DNA of 57,357 nt, taken from NCBI GenBank assembly GCA_032718475.1, contig JAUCBJ010001030.1, forward strand, positions 1 through 57,357, given 5' to 3'. Origin of the DNA: Nemertoderma westbladi. Taxonomy: Eukaryota > Xenacoelomorpha > Nemertodermatida > Nemertodermatidae. Of the stretch, positions 44,588-57,236 are shown one piece after another. The notes below the pieces were generated by a model. The model ran no database searches, was not told the DNA's origin, and saw only the letters and a list, made by a program, of their open reading frames with translations. How positions within the stretch are numbered: the stretch's first letter is position 1; every line of letters starts with the position of its first letter. Position numbers and translations under genes: made by a program.

Positions 44588-45770
44588 TAATTGTGCGTCT
44601 CTATATTTTTCTGTCTAAATTCTAAATTTATTAATAATAACCAACGTAATTACTGATCTAAAATAATTAATCCGAAATCAACAGAATAAACTTCTAGATC
44701 GTTGATTGGATAAATATTTTATTAACCGCATTTTTGGAAGATTGATTGGATAATTAAAGACTGTGGACATTAAATGTGGACATTAAAGTAATGCGGACTT
44801 TTGCTGACAATAAAGAGGATAATTAAAAGAAAAAAAGAAAGTAAGTATTTATTTTCTTCTTTGTAAAATACGTATTTCCTCTATAAACTAAAAATAAACG
44901 AAAACAGTATGCTTTAAATCTTCCTCGAAAATGCGGACAAAAAAATGTTACTTTACTTTTGTAAAATAAATATTTATTATTTAATCATTTATTATTTTAT
45001 CAGTTAGTCGTTACCAATGTATAAAGTTTGAAATAAAAATACGTTCTGATACATCAAAGGCAATGTGGTATAATGGAGTACAAAAGAGCTGAATGGCTTC
45101 TGCGGGGAATTTGAAATGCAAAGAATTGTATGACACGGTATTGCGGACCATACCGAGCCATTATATTGTCATTGGCCCTTCGGGACAATGGTAATCTGAT
45201 ACTCCCTATAAGTTCATATATTATTATTATAGCCTTATGATTTATGGTTACAATTACATGACAAATAATAATTAGGGTTTCCGTATCTTGTATAACTAAT
45301 CCTAACCAAAATTAACATAACCCAAAAGTAATTATATACGCGAATTGAACTTGGCTTTCAAGTTATCAGAAGCTGTTATATTTTTATATTTCTCTATTTT
45401 CTATTGCTATATTGTTCTCTATGAACCCGTCACAGTTGCCCGGTACTTTTTATACTAAAGCGAATAACATGAGGTAACGACGTTAACGCCGTTAGCACAT
45501 TTTACGGCAACTTAAAAGACAACGTACCACATTACAGCTGTTCTTACACTGAGTAGCACAGATATGTGCATATTAGATGATAAGGGTTTGTGTATCTCGT
45601 AGGCGATTTATTTATACTGAAACAGAATGTGAAACTTGTAATTGGTTTTCCGTTGTTATGGTTATTTTTACTAGCATTCCTAATTATTATAAACAATTTA
45701 ATTAGATTATACATATTTTTGCTAATTTGTATTAATGTATTAATTTGTTCGATCCGCTGTCTTTATTTTC
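44588..45770. other. AT-rich noncoding interval
   Basis: No gene or RNA recognised. GTGGACATTAAA occurs twice in tandem at about 44763-44788. Confidence 0.4.
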
Positions 45771-45772
45771 AC

Positions 45773-45812
45773 TCACTCACTACCTTCGTTCGTGAACCAA
45801 GGTAGTGAGTGA
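45773..45812. repeat. 14-bp perfect hairpin beside LINE L5
   Basis: TCACTCACTACCTT, a 12-base loop, AAGGTAGTGAGTGA. It lies 14 bases before the LINE fragment at 45826. Confidence 0.8.
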
Positions 45813-45825
45813 CCCGCCCCCGCTT

Positions 45826-46076
45826 TGCCGGACATATTTTTCGCCGTGAGGACCAGCCAGTGCACAATATTGTGCTTTGGCAGCCCCATTGAGAAAATAA
45901 GCATGGTGGACAGCCCATGACTTTCGTGAGACGCCTCCTAAAGGACACTGGCCTTGAAGATGCGGATAATTTCGAGAAAGTCATGGTGGATATGGATTTG
46001 CAACGGTGCAACATTGTTGAGAAACCGACATAGCATTCTTAATGCGCGCTGCATTGGGCTTGCCAATTGTGGATTG
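45826..46076 (+). mobile_element. LINE 3' fragment (L5)
   Basis: The C-terminal ~75 codons and 3' UTR of the L1 family: GHIFRREDQPVHNIVLWQP, a stop inside the coding region, then KDTGLEDADNFEKVM and the CATTCTTAA end. It breaks off shortly after TGCATTGGGC and is followed within 70 bases by copy L6 in the same orientation. Confidence 0.85.
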
Positions 46077-46139
46077 CATGGTGGTGACAAAATATTTTGT
46101 TAGGCCAGCTTAGCATAGCATCTCAATGTGCAGATTCAA

Positions 46140-48034
46140 CACGTGGACAGCCAAGGATGCAGTTAAGGCTACATATAGATCCTTTAACAGCCAGTACTCT
46201 GATAATCTGAAGGACCTTATCAACAAGCAGGTTGATGCCAATAACAATGCCAATGATAGCACGCAATCAGCCCAGGCATGGAAATCAATAATCCTGCTCA
46301 CTGGGAGGAAAAGCCAACCAACCACTAAGGTAAAGGCTGAATCACCAGCTGAACGCGTCAAAGGTTGGAAGTACCACTTTGAGAAGCTTCTAAACAATGG
46401 CAGGTTATTGCCTGACAACTTTGCGGTACATCATGTATCAGAGTCTGGGATATGTGTCAGAGTCTCACAGATATCCCCATTGGTGACATCTCCTTTGCTG
46501 AAATCAAGATTGCAGCTAGGAGCATCAAGACCAATCGTGCCAGTGGATTAGATGGCGTGGCCCCTGATGTCTTTAAAAGTTTGGAGCTCATTCACCCCAT
46601 TATTGTGGACATGTATAGGACAAAGAGAGTCCCACAAAAACTGAAAACAAATAAGTTGGTCCGAGCCCCAGAGAAGATCAACCTAACAACCCGTGGATCT
46701 TTTCGTGGAATCTCATTAATCTCGATTGCTGCAAAAGCTATACAACATAATTATATTAAATCGCATCAGGGATCCTGTTGAGAGACTGTTACGTGGGAAC
46801 CCAGAACCCAAAATGGGTTCTGTAAAGGTCGTGGGACCATAGAGTCTATTCTGGCATACTTAGAAGGATAATCGAAGAGTTATCAAAAAAGAAATACAGA
46901 CAACCAGCTATTATCGTTGTTGATTTCTTTAAAGCCTTCGACTCCCGACCACGTATTTTCAGCATTCTGGCGGCATATGGGATTCCTGGGGAAATTATTG
47001 CAGCTATCAGATCACTTCACGATGGTTCCACTGTTTGTTCAGAGTGACACACTTGCACCATTCTTATTCGTAATTGTGGTTGATTAAGTTCTACGCATGT
47101 CCTTAGATTATCATAATGATGATGGGGTGATGGTAATACTCCTTAATGGCACAAGAAGTAGCAGTGAAGAAATCCAGCAAAGCACCTTACTGACCTAGAC
47201 TTTGCTGATGATTTAGGGGTACTGTCAGAATCACTAGAGGGAGCCCAAAGTCTCCTCTGCTCATTGGAGCAGGTTGCTTATAGTGTTGGTCTTTTTGTAA
47301 ATTTCAAGAAGACCAAAATCATGACAGCCAACCTAGACAGCCCTCAAGAAATGTGTGATCGTAATGGTATAAGCTCTAAGGATGGCTTTCTTGAGCACGT
47401 GGATGACTTCTGCTACTTGGGATCATGGATCAGAAAGTCAGGTGAAGACCTTAGGATACGTAAGAGGAAGGCATGGGCAGCGTTAAATAGTCAGTCCAGG
47501 ATTTGGAAGTCCCTTGGAATAAATCGGAATCTTAAGATTAGATTATTTATACCGCAGTAGTTCCAGTGCTCTTATATGCAGTCCCTGCTGGGCTCTAACT
47601 GCAGAGGATTCCGAATCTCTGAAAATACCAAATCTGTTGCGCCGGGTTCATTGTGTCAAGTAAAATGAACACATCTCCAACCAGACACTATATAACATTG
47701 GAGGTGTCTCATTGGTTCCCCCAAGCTTGAAACTTGAACGCAACCGCCTCCACTTTGCAGGACATTGCTTTCGCCGTGAGAACCAGCCAGTGCATAATCT
47801 TGTACTTTGGCAGCCTCATGGAGCGAAAAAGCATATTGGACAGCCCATGATTTCCTTGAGACACATCTTAAAGGACACTGACCTTGAAGATGCAGATGAT
47901 CTAGCAAATGTCATGGGTCATAGGGTGTTGTGGCGGCGAAATGTTGTCAATAAGCCGGCACAGCATTCTTAATATATATGTAATATAAATAATGAAGTTG
48001 CAATGCAGCAGGCCGATTATAGTAGTAGTAGTCG
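46140..48034 (+). mobile_element. LINE copy (L6), broken
   Basis: Runs from the linker before the RT domain (KDAVKATYRSFNSQYS) to the 3' end with a TAG-repeat tail (about 48021-48032). The frame is interrupted by several shifts (near 46450, 46740, 46800, 47170 and 47555) and a deletion at about 47033 that removes the region before motif B. The FADD box is still readable (about 47205). No endonuclease region. Older than L1 by its number of breaks. Confidence 0.9.
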
Positions 48035-51020
48035 TGAATCAACTCATCGAATCAGTTCACAATAAAAAGCATTTAGACACATAAGTAGAATTTTACGTAT
48101 TATATTATTTACCCAATCAATACTCGAAATGCACCAAATAGGCTTGGACAATTTACATGAAATCTATGACTGGAAGGTATCCCATTTGTTGTATGACTAA
48201 TCAAAAGAAAACATTTATTGGAAGTCTGTGATCAATTGAAGAAAAAAACATCCATCGTGGGTCATTCAATTCAAAAGTCTTTTGTTGTCAGAAAATTGGG
48301 TATCATTGAAATAATGTGATCAATTAAGTTATCCATAATGAGACTGGAAAGTACATCTGAAGCTGCAATAATCACCTCCTATTAAAGTAGCTGAATCAGT
48401 AAAAAGTAATTATTCCATGTCAATCTTCCTGAATTTCATTGTCCCTTAAACCTTAACTGGACCACCTTGTCCATGTACATCACACTATTATCATTCCGAT
48501 CTAAGATAAAGAAGCTGCTACCTGTCAACAGAAGTCTCATAAGTAATGTGTTATTGACAGCGGCAGGAAGTCGATTTAAGCCTAAATAGATTTTATTACC
48601 AACTCTGTGCTGGGATTTAATTTTTATTATCGTAATTACCATGCTTTCAAAGCCATACCTAACTATGTATATTTCATGTACATTAAAACTTGTACGAACC
48701 ATACAAATAGTCATCTTACAGTACAATGTGAATTTAATAACAGTATAGTTTGTTATAATACGTTATGAGTTGTCTATCCACGAGACCCAAGGAAGTCGAA
48801 TGGATGTCGCAACGTTCTTTCATTGATTACTATACTGGTCAGACTTATATTAACATTACAAGTCATTCATTATTCGGTTTTGGTAGTTTTCAATGTAACC
48901 CAACCTCCTTAGCTTACTGTGAGCTTTTAGGCGCCCGTTGACACAACTTTTCCAACCAGATATCTCATTTACAGTTTGCCAGGTATAAGTCGTGGTAAGC
49001 AATTGTAATTGCTTCAATTTTGTCCTGTATGTACTTCTCCCGGCTGCTAGCCACTTTGAGATCTTCTCTTCCGGAACCTTGTTGACGTTTTTGGCTGTTT
49101 GTTGTTAAGATTTTACTTTGTAGACTATCGGTATCTAAGTTCGTCTCTTTTACAAGTAACATCAGCCGTTTGTGTTTCTGGGGAATATGGGTCTTGGCTG
49201 ATTGATTATGCTCTGGTAGATCGATTCGGCGGATTGGTCTTTATCCACTGAGGAGGATCTGATACCTCACTTCAGTATGGTACCAAAGATCGTCAACTTA
49301 AGCTTTCCATTATACTCTGGTAGCTCCGTGTTTTTCCGCCTAGGTAATTCTTCTAATTAACAGAAATCCGAAACCGCTATAGATAGTAACATCGATGAGT
49401 TGATGAGGTTCAAATCCCAAAAGTAATTCCAATCCTAATTCTGCCTTGGTTTAATTATCTAACAAAATAGCCTGCTTGTAACAATTAATTGAATGCATTA
49501 CTATACATATACCCCTTCTACGATATCCGCCCTTTCACCTTTACCTGTTACTCACTAACACTAACACTATGACTTTTTAATCAATACGATAATTTTTCAT
49601 TTTCATTATAAAATGAATGAGTTAATTGTATCTTTAATACACTACGGCGACTTGCTGCATACATTTTCTAAAGTTTGAAACAACAACTCTTTGTTTGTAA
49701 GGCGGTACCGGTACACAATCGGCTAGGCCTACAGGGCGGTACACAATTGGCTAGGCCTATACAAACCCAAAAACACCGTTACCTAGAATCGAATATAGGC
49801 CTATATACATATTATCATAAATTAACTTCCAAGCCAAATAAAAGAGAAGAGTAAAAAAGAAAAGAGAGACGTCTGGCGTCGTCGACTCGACCTGTCTTGG
49901 CTCTTTGTTTTGTACTCACCCCATATTATAACAGTTCATAAAAAGATAAAGCTGGAATTTAGTGGGTCTGGTCACAAGGTTGAGGTAATAAGGGTCCGGT
50001 GAAATTTAGCACAAGTAAAATATAAATTTTTTTAAAGCTTCAATACGGTATTTAGAAGGTCCGGTCAATGGGTGCGGTCAGTTCCGCCACTTCCGCAGAG
50101 AAGAGGAAGTCATTCATGCCGAAATGTTTATTTGTTGGCTGACCAACCCAGCATGTTTATTAGATGGCTCGCTATCACACTTTTCATATTTAATTGATCA
50201 CTAACTAATGCAGGTGGGAGTAAAAGAAAACAAATCGATAAACAATTTCTTGACTCCATTTATTATTTAACTTCATTATAAATAACAAATGTTGTAATTA
50301 AATGGCAAATGGCACCTTCATCTTAATACTCTTTATCTGCTCCAATGAGGGTCCGGCTTTTTAGTCCGGCTTTATGGACCAATCCAAGCAGCAATCGCAT
50401 TCAATTTTCATCTTATGCCTCACTAAAACTACGCAACCTCTCTCTACATCCTACATCATATTGAATTTGCCAAGAATGAAAATGTTAGGAAAAGTAAAAT
50501 AATGATAAACCGGATCAGCATACATGACGCAAACTCATTACTGCTGATTACTCATAGTTTCATACATGTAACAGAACTGTAGTGTGCCAGTAAATATGGG
50601 TCAATCAATTATTAATAATCTAAGGTTTACTAACGTCTATCTATTTAACTATCTGTACTAAATCGCTAGCTTTATGGAACGGAATAACGTAACTGGCGGA
50701 GAAAGGCAAATAATTGCTTCACTCAATTAGCATCCAATAACCGCAACTTTTCTGGATTCAGCCATTAGTGGCTAATTGCCTCACATATTTATCGTTGCTG
50801 TAAATACTACAGTACCAACAATAATGATGCCTCATTAGGAATCATTTTAGCGCCCGCATGCATGTAGCGTATGGCGTGTAATAAATGTTATCGTTCTGTC
50901 TTATTGTTTTTATTTATTGACCGATAGACAGACACTGCATTCTTTAGATTTAAGGTTGTTTCTTTAAAGCGTAATATTTTCAATGCAGTTCGAGTTACAG
51001 GATTCAGTTTTATCGGATAG
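48035..51020. other. Mostly noncoding interval
   Basis: Two weak frames on the minus strand, 48436-48726 (96 codons, ATG start) and 48965-49162 (65 codons, non-ATG), look protein-like but match nothing I know. A duplicated GGTACACAAT(T/C)GGCTAGGCCTA block is at about 49708-49759. Nothing else seen. Confidence 0.35.
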
Positions 51021-51024
51021 GTCG

Positions 51025-51275
51025 ATGGAAAGGTGGGAATGTATAGGATGATGAGAATGTGTGAATATGGGGAGGTGGGTGGGAATGTATAGGATGATGA
51101 GAATGTTGGGAGGTGGGTGGGAATGTATAGGATGATGAGAATGTTGGGAGGTGGGTGGGAATGTATAGGATGATGAGAATGTTGGGTGGTGGGTGGGAAT
51201 GTATAGGATGATGAGAATGTTGGGAGGTGGGTGGGAATGTATAGGATGATGAGAATGTTGGGTGGTGGGTGGGTG
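51025..51275. repeat. 38-bp minisatellite, about 6-7 copies
   Basis: Units contain GGGTGGGAATGTATAGGATG then ATGAGAATGTTGGG(A/T)GG. The minus-strand reading gives a 254-codon frame (50888-51652, non-ATG start) rich in PTHLP/SHHPIHS peptides; most of its openness comes from the repeat. Confidence 0.9.
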
Positions 51276-52122
51276 ACCATCCCCCTCAAAGAGGACTTCG
51301 CGCTGCACATGAATGCCAAAATGTGGACCCCCCAAACTGTTAGGGAAGATGGTCGAAAATATGAAAGTTCCCTAATGATAATGAATGGGCCAAATTCCTT
51401 TCCGATGTGTTTTTTTTCGCTGGGAAAGGAAATCCTGGGAAACTTCACATGGGCGACAAATAACCCATAACCAATAATATGGCGGCCCACTTGTATAGTA
51501 TAGGCGTCTACTATCTTCATCATTTTGTGCATATGTCTATCAATGTATGTAAGTGTAATTAATAAATTGTCGTATTCCCAATTAGTTGACAGACGAATGT
51601 AGGATGTGTAATGTGTATTGTTTTGTAATTGCGTTTGAATAATATGTGACAATCATTATTTTTCCTGTTTGTATAATGCTGATAGTCTCTCACCATCACT
51701 GTTAACCAAACACGCCTATGAACAAGAGCTTCAGCTGTAATCAATGAATCATATAGTCAGGGCAACGTGGCAGATTGATTAGTTGGCAGCTTCGTTTGTT
51801 TTATCGAATATATTGATTTATTGATTTACGTATCTCACTGAAATAAATTTATCCTAATCTATCGTTAGTCGAAGGGTTGTTAAAAAAAACTCCGTATGAT
51901 AATTCAAAAATTTTGTAATAAAATCCCACATATAACCACATATTATTACTATATCCTAATATACATTGAAATTAATTTAATAATAATTACTGCGTTTCGT
52001 TTTCGTTTAATCGACACAAATAATGAGATTATGAAACTAATTTTAATTACGGGTAGCAGCTATATGATATGTAAAATATCGCATACACCAACTATATCCT
52101 AGAATATTGTGACTTCATTCAT
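51276..52122. other. Noncoding interval
   Basis: No gene or repeat recognised apart from the minus-strand frame mentioned with the minisatellite. Confidence 0.4.
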
Positions 52123-52430
52123 CCAGAGACACTTTCAATCTTCGGCTAAAGCGTTTGTAAAGGTGTCTCCTTTTATATTGTTCTAGTCACACTGCAGTTA
52201 TTCTACAACCTTATAGTGATTTGTTCATACTGAGATGGAATTCTTGATTCCTGATGCAAGGATTCCTAATATATAGAAAAATATCTGAGTTATAATATTA
52301 TATGTCTTTACATCTGCTGGAAGCCATTTATTCTGCCTCAAACTCCATACGTTTGGATATATTGGGTGGGGTATGACTGGCATGTACCTACATGGAGTGA
52401 AAATCAAAGATTCTAAACTAGACTTGTAGG
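52123..52430 (+). repeat. Decayed copy of the 54888 element arm
   Basis: Shares AAAGCGTTTG, GTGTCTCC, ACAACCTTATAGTGATTTG, AAGGATTCC and GCCATTTATTCT in the same order as 54980-55190, with heavy divergence in between. Confidence 0.65.
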
Positions 52431-52529
52431 TGGTCATCTGCATCTAATGAAAATGTTGCTTTGCACCCCGCGCCGAAGTCTAGACGAATTGTGATGTAAA
52501 GAGTATGAATAATAATTACATTACTTTTA

Positions 52530-53320
52530 GATAGCACTAGCTTTTAGATAGTAAAGTAGTGCTCTACTGCTTTTAGATAGTAAAATAGTGCTCTACTGCT
52601 TTTAGATAGTAAAGTAGTGCTCTACTGCTTTTAGATAGTAAAGTAGTGCTCTACTGCTTTTAGATAGTAAAATAATGCTCTACTGCTTTTAGATAGTAAA
52701 ATAATGCTCTACTGCTTTTAGATAGTAAAGTAGTACTCTATTGCTTTTAGATACTAAACTAGTGCTCTACTGCTTTTAGATAGTAAAGTAGTGCTCTACT
52801 GCTTTTAGATAGTAAAGTAGTGCTCTACTGCTTTTAGATAGTAAAGTAGTGCTCTACTGCTTTTAGATAGTAAACTAGTACTCTATTGCTTTTAGATACT
52901 AAACTAGTGCTCTACTGCTTTTAGATAGTAAAGTAGTGCTCTACTGCTTTTAGATAGTAAAGTAGTGCTCTACTGCATTTAGATAGTAAACTAGTGCCCT
53001 ACTGCTTTTAGATAGTAAACTAGTGCTCTACTGCTTTTAGATAGTAAAATAGTGCTCTACTTCTTTTAGATAGTAAAGTAGTGCTATACTGCTTTTAGAT
53101 AGTAAACTAGTACTCTATTGCTTTTAGATACTAAACTAGTGCCCTACTGCTTTTAGATAGTAAACTAGTGCTCTACTACTTTTAGATAGTAAAATAGTGC
53201 TCTACTTCTTTTAGATAGTAAAGTAGTGCTCTACTGCTTTTAGATAGTAAACTAGTGCTCTACTGCTTTTAAATAGTAAACTAGTGCCCTACTGCTTTTA
53301 GATAGTAAACTAGTGTATGT
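52530..53320. repeat. 29-bp minisatellite, about 27 copies
   Basis: Units contain CTGCTTTTAGATAGTAAA followed by GTAGTGCTCTA. Variants (ACTAGTGC, ATAGTGCTCTACTTC, AGTACTCTATTGC with ATACTAAA) recur in the same order, showing duplication of multi-unit blocks. Confidence 0.95.
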
Positions 53321-53699
53321 CAGTGCTTTGTTCTGCATATGCGCATTCTCTTACTTTCATTTCTGACAATTACCATCTTCTCTGGAATCCAAACCTTGTT
53401 TGATCTTGGTTTTCCACCATCTTAGATTCAATGAACTCTGACGGTTAACACCCGCTTCTGGTATCTATATTATGCAAAACTTTCAACATGTTTTGTAAAT
53501 TGAATGTGAAGGCAACAACATTCTTAACGCCTACTGCCGAACGAAGCATGATATATTTGACTTCTCAAATTTTATTACTGTCATGTGAAATTTGCAAGAA
53601 GATTAATTAGCCCTTGATTCCGTTTTCGTATTTTATTTATCTTTGCAACATCTTAGCAACTCAGCTTATTGTTGAATTTTCAAATTTTTATTTATTTCT
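53321..53699. other. Noncoding interval
   Basis: Nothing recognised. Confidence 0.4.
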
Positions 53700-54090
53700 A
53701 TGGGGCCGCCAAGCACAAGATCTTGCATTGGCTTTCGGGTGACTAATGAAACACCTCCAATTCTGAATAAATCTTCTGTGATATATTTAAAACCTCCAAT
53801 TCTGTATAGCACTGGTTCGAAATGTGTGCATTGAAATTGACACAATAAACCCTGAGTAGTATTATTGCGTATGTGCCATCCAGAGATTGGGTGTCATCAG
53901 CAGTTCCTCAGCAGTTATAGCCGGTACGTAACGTACCGTTAAAGCTTGGTGCTGGTGGGACTCCCATACAGGTGTTCCGACTACCGGTGCTGATCATCGA
54001 AATAATCGAACCTTAAGATTCCGACGTATTCTATGAGACTTCCAAATCCTGGACGGGCATTCAATGCTGCCCATGCCACCACCCCATTCA
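53700..54090 (-). mobile_element. Decayed LINE fragment (L7)
   Basis: Matches L1 positions about 545-900 (C-terminal region), with a short internal duplication near 53750-53800 (AACACCTCCAATTCTG / AACCTCCAATTCTG) and many substitutions. CATCCAGAGATT and ACTTCCAAATCCTGGA are anchors. Confidence 0.82.
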
Positions 54091-54880
54091 TTTCATGCTG
54101 TACAATTTATAGGAAGGGATCTTGGGGTCTTAACCTCGAATGATAAAGTTTATTTTACCGAAAATAACTTATCTTTTATTGGCGCAATTGTAGGACTAAT
54201 CCCATCACATGCGTACTTTTTAACCTATGCAAAGCCCATGCAAAACCCCTGCTGTACAAAGCATAGCTGGTGATTAAATCTTTGATTTTTTTGTTATTTT
54301 TTGCTTGCTATTCACAAATTGTTTTGATAGGAATATGACACTTTTACAATAATTTTTTGGTTAAATTCAATTAATTCGTGAAAATTTAAATTTGCCTAAA
54401 TTTATTTCGCTACCGGACAAAAATAACGAGATAAAAACCGTAATGAGGCCTAAAAATCAGCAATTTCATATAACTGAGGCTTTTTAAAAATATAATGACA
54501 TCCTGGAATAAATATTCCGCCCAAGGTATTCCGCCAAAGCATAGTGTTAGTGTAATGTATTATAATAAATAAATGAATATTTAAATAATATAAATCAAAT
54601 AAATATAACTGTTGCTCGTATATTTTATTAGCCAAAGCCCAGAAGAACTGCTGGATTTAATTCAAGATGAACACCGATATCATAAGTCCCTGAAGCCTTT
54701 AACAGAAGGTGAGATAATAATCAAAAAAGGTTCCATCACTCAGACCAGTAATTGTAATAAATAAGATAGAGCATTGATATGTATCCCATGATAATTGACG
54801 ATAGTATCTATTTTAGCGTGAGCTAAATTATGTTCTAAAACGTTGTTGTTTATTGTATCATGTACAATTTGTATACGCAA
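54091..54880. other. AT-rich noncoding interval
   Basis: Short frames only. No gene or RNA recognised. Confidence 0.4.
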
Positions 54881-54887
54881 TGTCCTA

Positions 54888-55952
54888 GTGTCGTTATTCA
54901 GGTACCTGCCAGAGTCAGTTTCACCTCCCTCCTCCTTGCTGGGTGAGCCAGAATTCTTATTTTCGCTTTCATTCTTTAGCTACAAGCGTTTGAAAAATGT
55001 GTCTCCGGCGATATTTCACAGGTCACAGTGCAATCATTCTTCAACCTTATAGTGATTTGATGGTACCAATAGAAAGCTGCCCATGCAAGGATTCCAAATA
55101 TGTAAAAATATTTGAATTTGGTTGGGAAATACCTGAGATATGGGCATTCGAATGTTGCATGTATTTGCTTCCCCTGCAGGCCATTTATTCTATTTAATTA
55201 ATGTACCATATTCTAGAACATTGTGTTTATTCCATACGTAGCTGGGCAACTAACAATGTAATGTTAACGAAACCGACATAGAGGCCAAGGTTCATTGCCA
55301 GGTTATTCGGATATTCGGTAGAGTCGCGAAACCATTACCTCGAGAAAATACAACCTGTCTTACCTGCCACTGTAGGGTGCATGCAGAGTAAATGTTGATA
55401 TACTGTTACATCTTTAATTATGCTATTACGTGCTATATTTAATTTTTTTGACTATTATATAAATGATATTTAACAATGCAATATCTCTTTAATTATACTA
55501 TTACGTAGCTATTCATAAATAAACAAAATGTTCTAGAATATGGTATTTTTATTTAATAGAATAAAATAGCCAATGCAGATGCAAAACCATATAACCTTTG
55601 AATGCTCATATCTCAGCTTATTTCCCAACCAAATTTAGATTATGTTACATATTTGGAATCCTTACATGGCCAGCTTTCCATTGGTACCAACAAATCACCA
55701 TAAGATTGAAGAATAACTGGAGTGTAACTGGTAAAATATCACCGGAGACACCTTTTTTAAACGCTTGTAGCTAAAGAATGAAAGTGAAAATAAAAATTCT
55801 GGCTCACCCAGCAAGGAGGAGGGACGTAAACTGACTCTGTTTCAAATTTCATGAAATCTCAATAAGATTTGCAGAAAAAAGTTTTTTTTTTTTTGTTGGG
55901 GGGGGGGGGGGGGGGGGGGCAGGAATAACGAACAGAATCTGAATAACGACAC
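54888..55952. mobile_element. 1.07-kb TA-flanked foldback element
   Basis: The ends are GTGTCGTTATTC and GAATAACGACAC, each bordered by TA (54886-54887, 55953-55954), as in Tc1/mariner-type insertions. The arms extend over 300 bases each (54888-55215 and about 55525-55952) with good similarity, including GTTTGAAAA-type, ATAGTGATTTG, AAGGATTCCAAATATGT and GCTGGGTGAGCCAGAATT blocks. The right arm carries an extra stretch with an A/T run and a G tract (about 55899-55919). The centre of about 310 bases is AT-rich and noncoding. Related arms occur at 52123 and inside the 11.4-kb foldback (10098). Confidence 0.75.
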
Positions 55953-56154
55953 TAGATTCCAGGACATGGTGTATTCGAATGTCAAGTAGTAATTATAAAC
56001 GCTAAAGTACAGAGATTCCAGAGAACTGGATTCTCGTGTAACTAACGCAACTAATTACACAATGTCACTATATAGTATCTAATTGTTATTGTTGTTATGT
56101 TGCTAAGCAACATTCTTATCAATTCCTTGTTCTGTTATCCTGGCTCTTTCCAGG

Positions 56155-56735
56155 GTTGCCACAATATAAGGCTCTCTTACAGTTTGCCCCGTGCCATCTA
56201 TATATTCAATATAATTATATTTAGATTGTAATATACTCTACGTACAATTACATTTTGTTACGTTTAAATTTTTTATATGGCACTAATGGTAGACATACAA
56301 ATATTATTCAGAACAGAGTAGGAAAAGATAATAAAATAGGAATTAATGTCCTCAGGATATTTACTACAATGCATATGTGGTCTTCATGCTTCTAACACTA
56401 GCTAGTTTTTGTTTCATTTTTTAATTGTTCTCTAGAACATATTACCTATTCACTTAATATAAAAATTTTGTTCTAGTACAAATATTTTTTGTTCTAGAAC
56501 AAAAAATAAAAAGCACGAGCTAATTTGTCAATTTTTTTAATTTTTTATTGTATGATATCATTGTAAAAAAATTTTATACTAGCTAGTTTTTGTTACTTTT
56601 TTTTCAATGTTCTAGAACATATTATCTATTCATTTAATATTATTTTGTTCTAGAACAAATATATTAAGATCATTTTATTATATCAAAGAATTGCTATAAT
56701 GGCACGGCAAACTGTAAGAGTCCCCAATATAAAGA
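56155..56735. mobile_element. ~0.6-kb TIR element with TGTTCTAGAACA palindromes
   Basis: CTCTTACAGTTTGCCCCGTGCCAT at the left faces ATGGCACGGCAAACTGTAAGAG at the right (two-base indel); similarity continues outward over an AATATAAG/CAATAT word. Inside, a block of about 110 bases with CTAGCTAGTTTTTGTT, ATGTTCTAGAACATAT and TTGTTCTAGAACAAA is duplicated (about 56396-56505 and 56578-56662). No transposase. Confidence 0.6.
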
Positions 56736-57212
56736 AATATAAGAACATTGAGATGCTTAATACTTGCAGATGGATCGAAGTTAGATGTCAAAGTGATGAT
56801 TCAAATAGAAAGTCTGGGGCCCCTCAATCAAAAAAATATGGTAAGTTTGTAAACTATTGTTGACCGTTGCTGGTACATGATTGGTTTAATGTAGATTAGG
56901 GTGTTTGCCAGATGTATTCTTATTTTTATAAAACGATTTTATTTTTTTAGATAAAATATTTAATTATCTTAAATTTTGATGAAGAGCGTTTATTTTGGTT
57001 CCCATTAAAATTATAAACCGAAACCTAGGCTTTTCTGTAACAGGCATTATTGCCATGGAAACACTAAAAGGTATAAAATTTGATAATTACTGTAACATGT
57101 TTACAGAGGAAATAAACATGAAATAATGAAATGATTATACGATATGGACAGGTCTGCGAATAACGGAGAAATCCCCTGGAAGTACTATATAAAAAACTAT
57201 AAAAAATAGATA

Positions 57213-57236
57213 GGGGGGGGGGGGGGGGGGGGGGGG
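57213..57236. repeat. G homopolymer tract
   Basis: An uninterrupted run of about 23 G. Similar runs of G or C are at 24780-24803 (one interruption), 40142-40154, 43171-43183 and 55901-55919. Confidence 0.9.

Noticed and set aside
50888-51652. 254-codon minus-strand frame
   Set aside because: No ATG at its 5' end, much of it is the 38-bp minisatellite, and two frames are open over the same bases. No domain recognised in the non-repeat part.
56440-56660. TTCTAGAA clusters as heat-shock elements
   Set aside because: They are part of a duplicated block in a TIR repeat, have no three-pentamer array, and no gene lies nearby.
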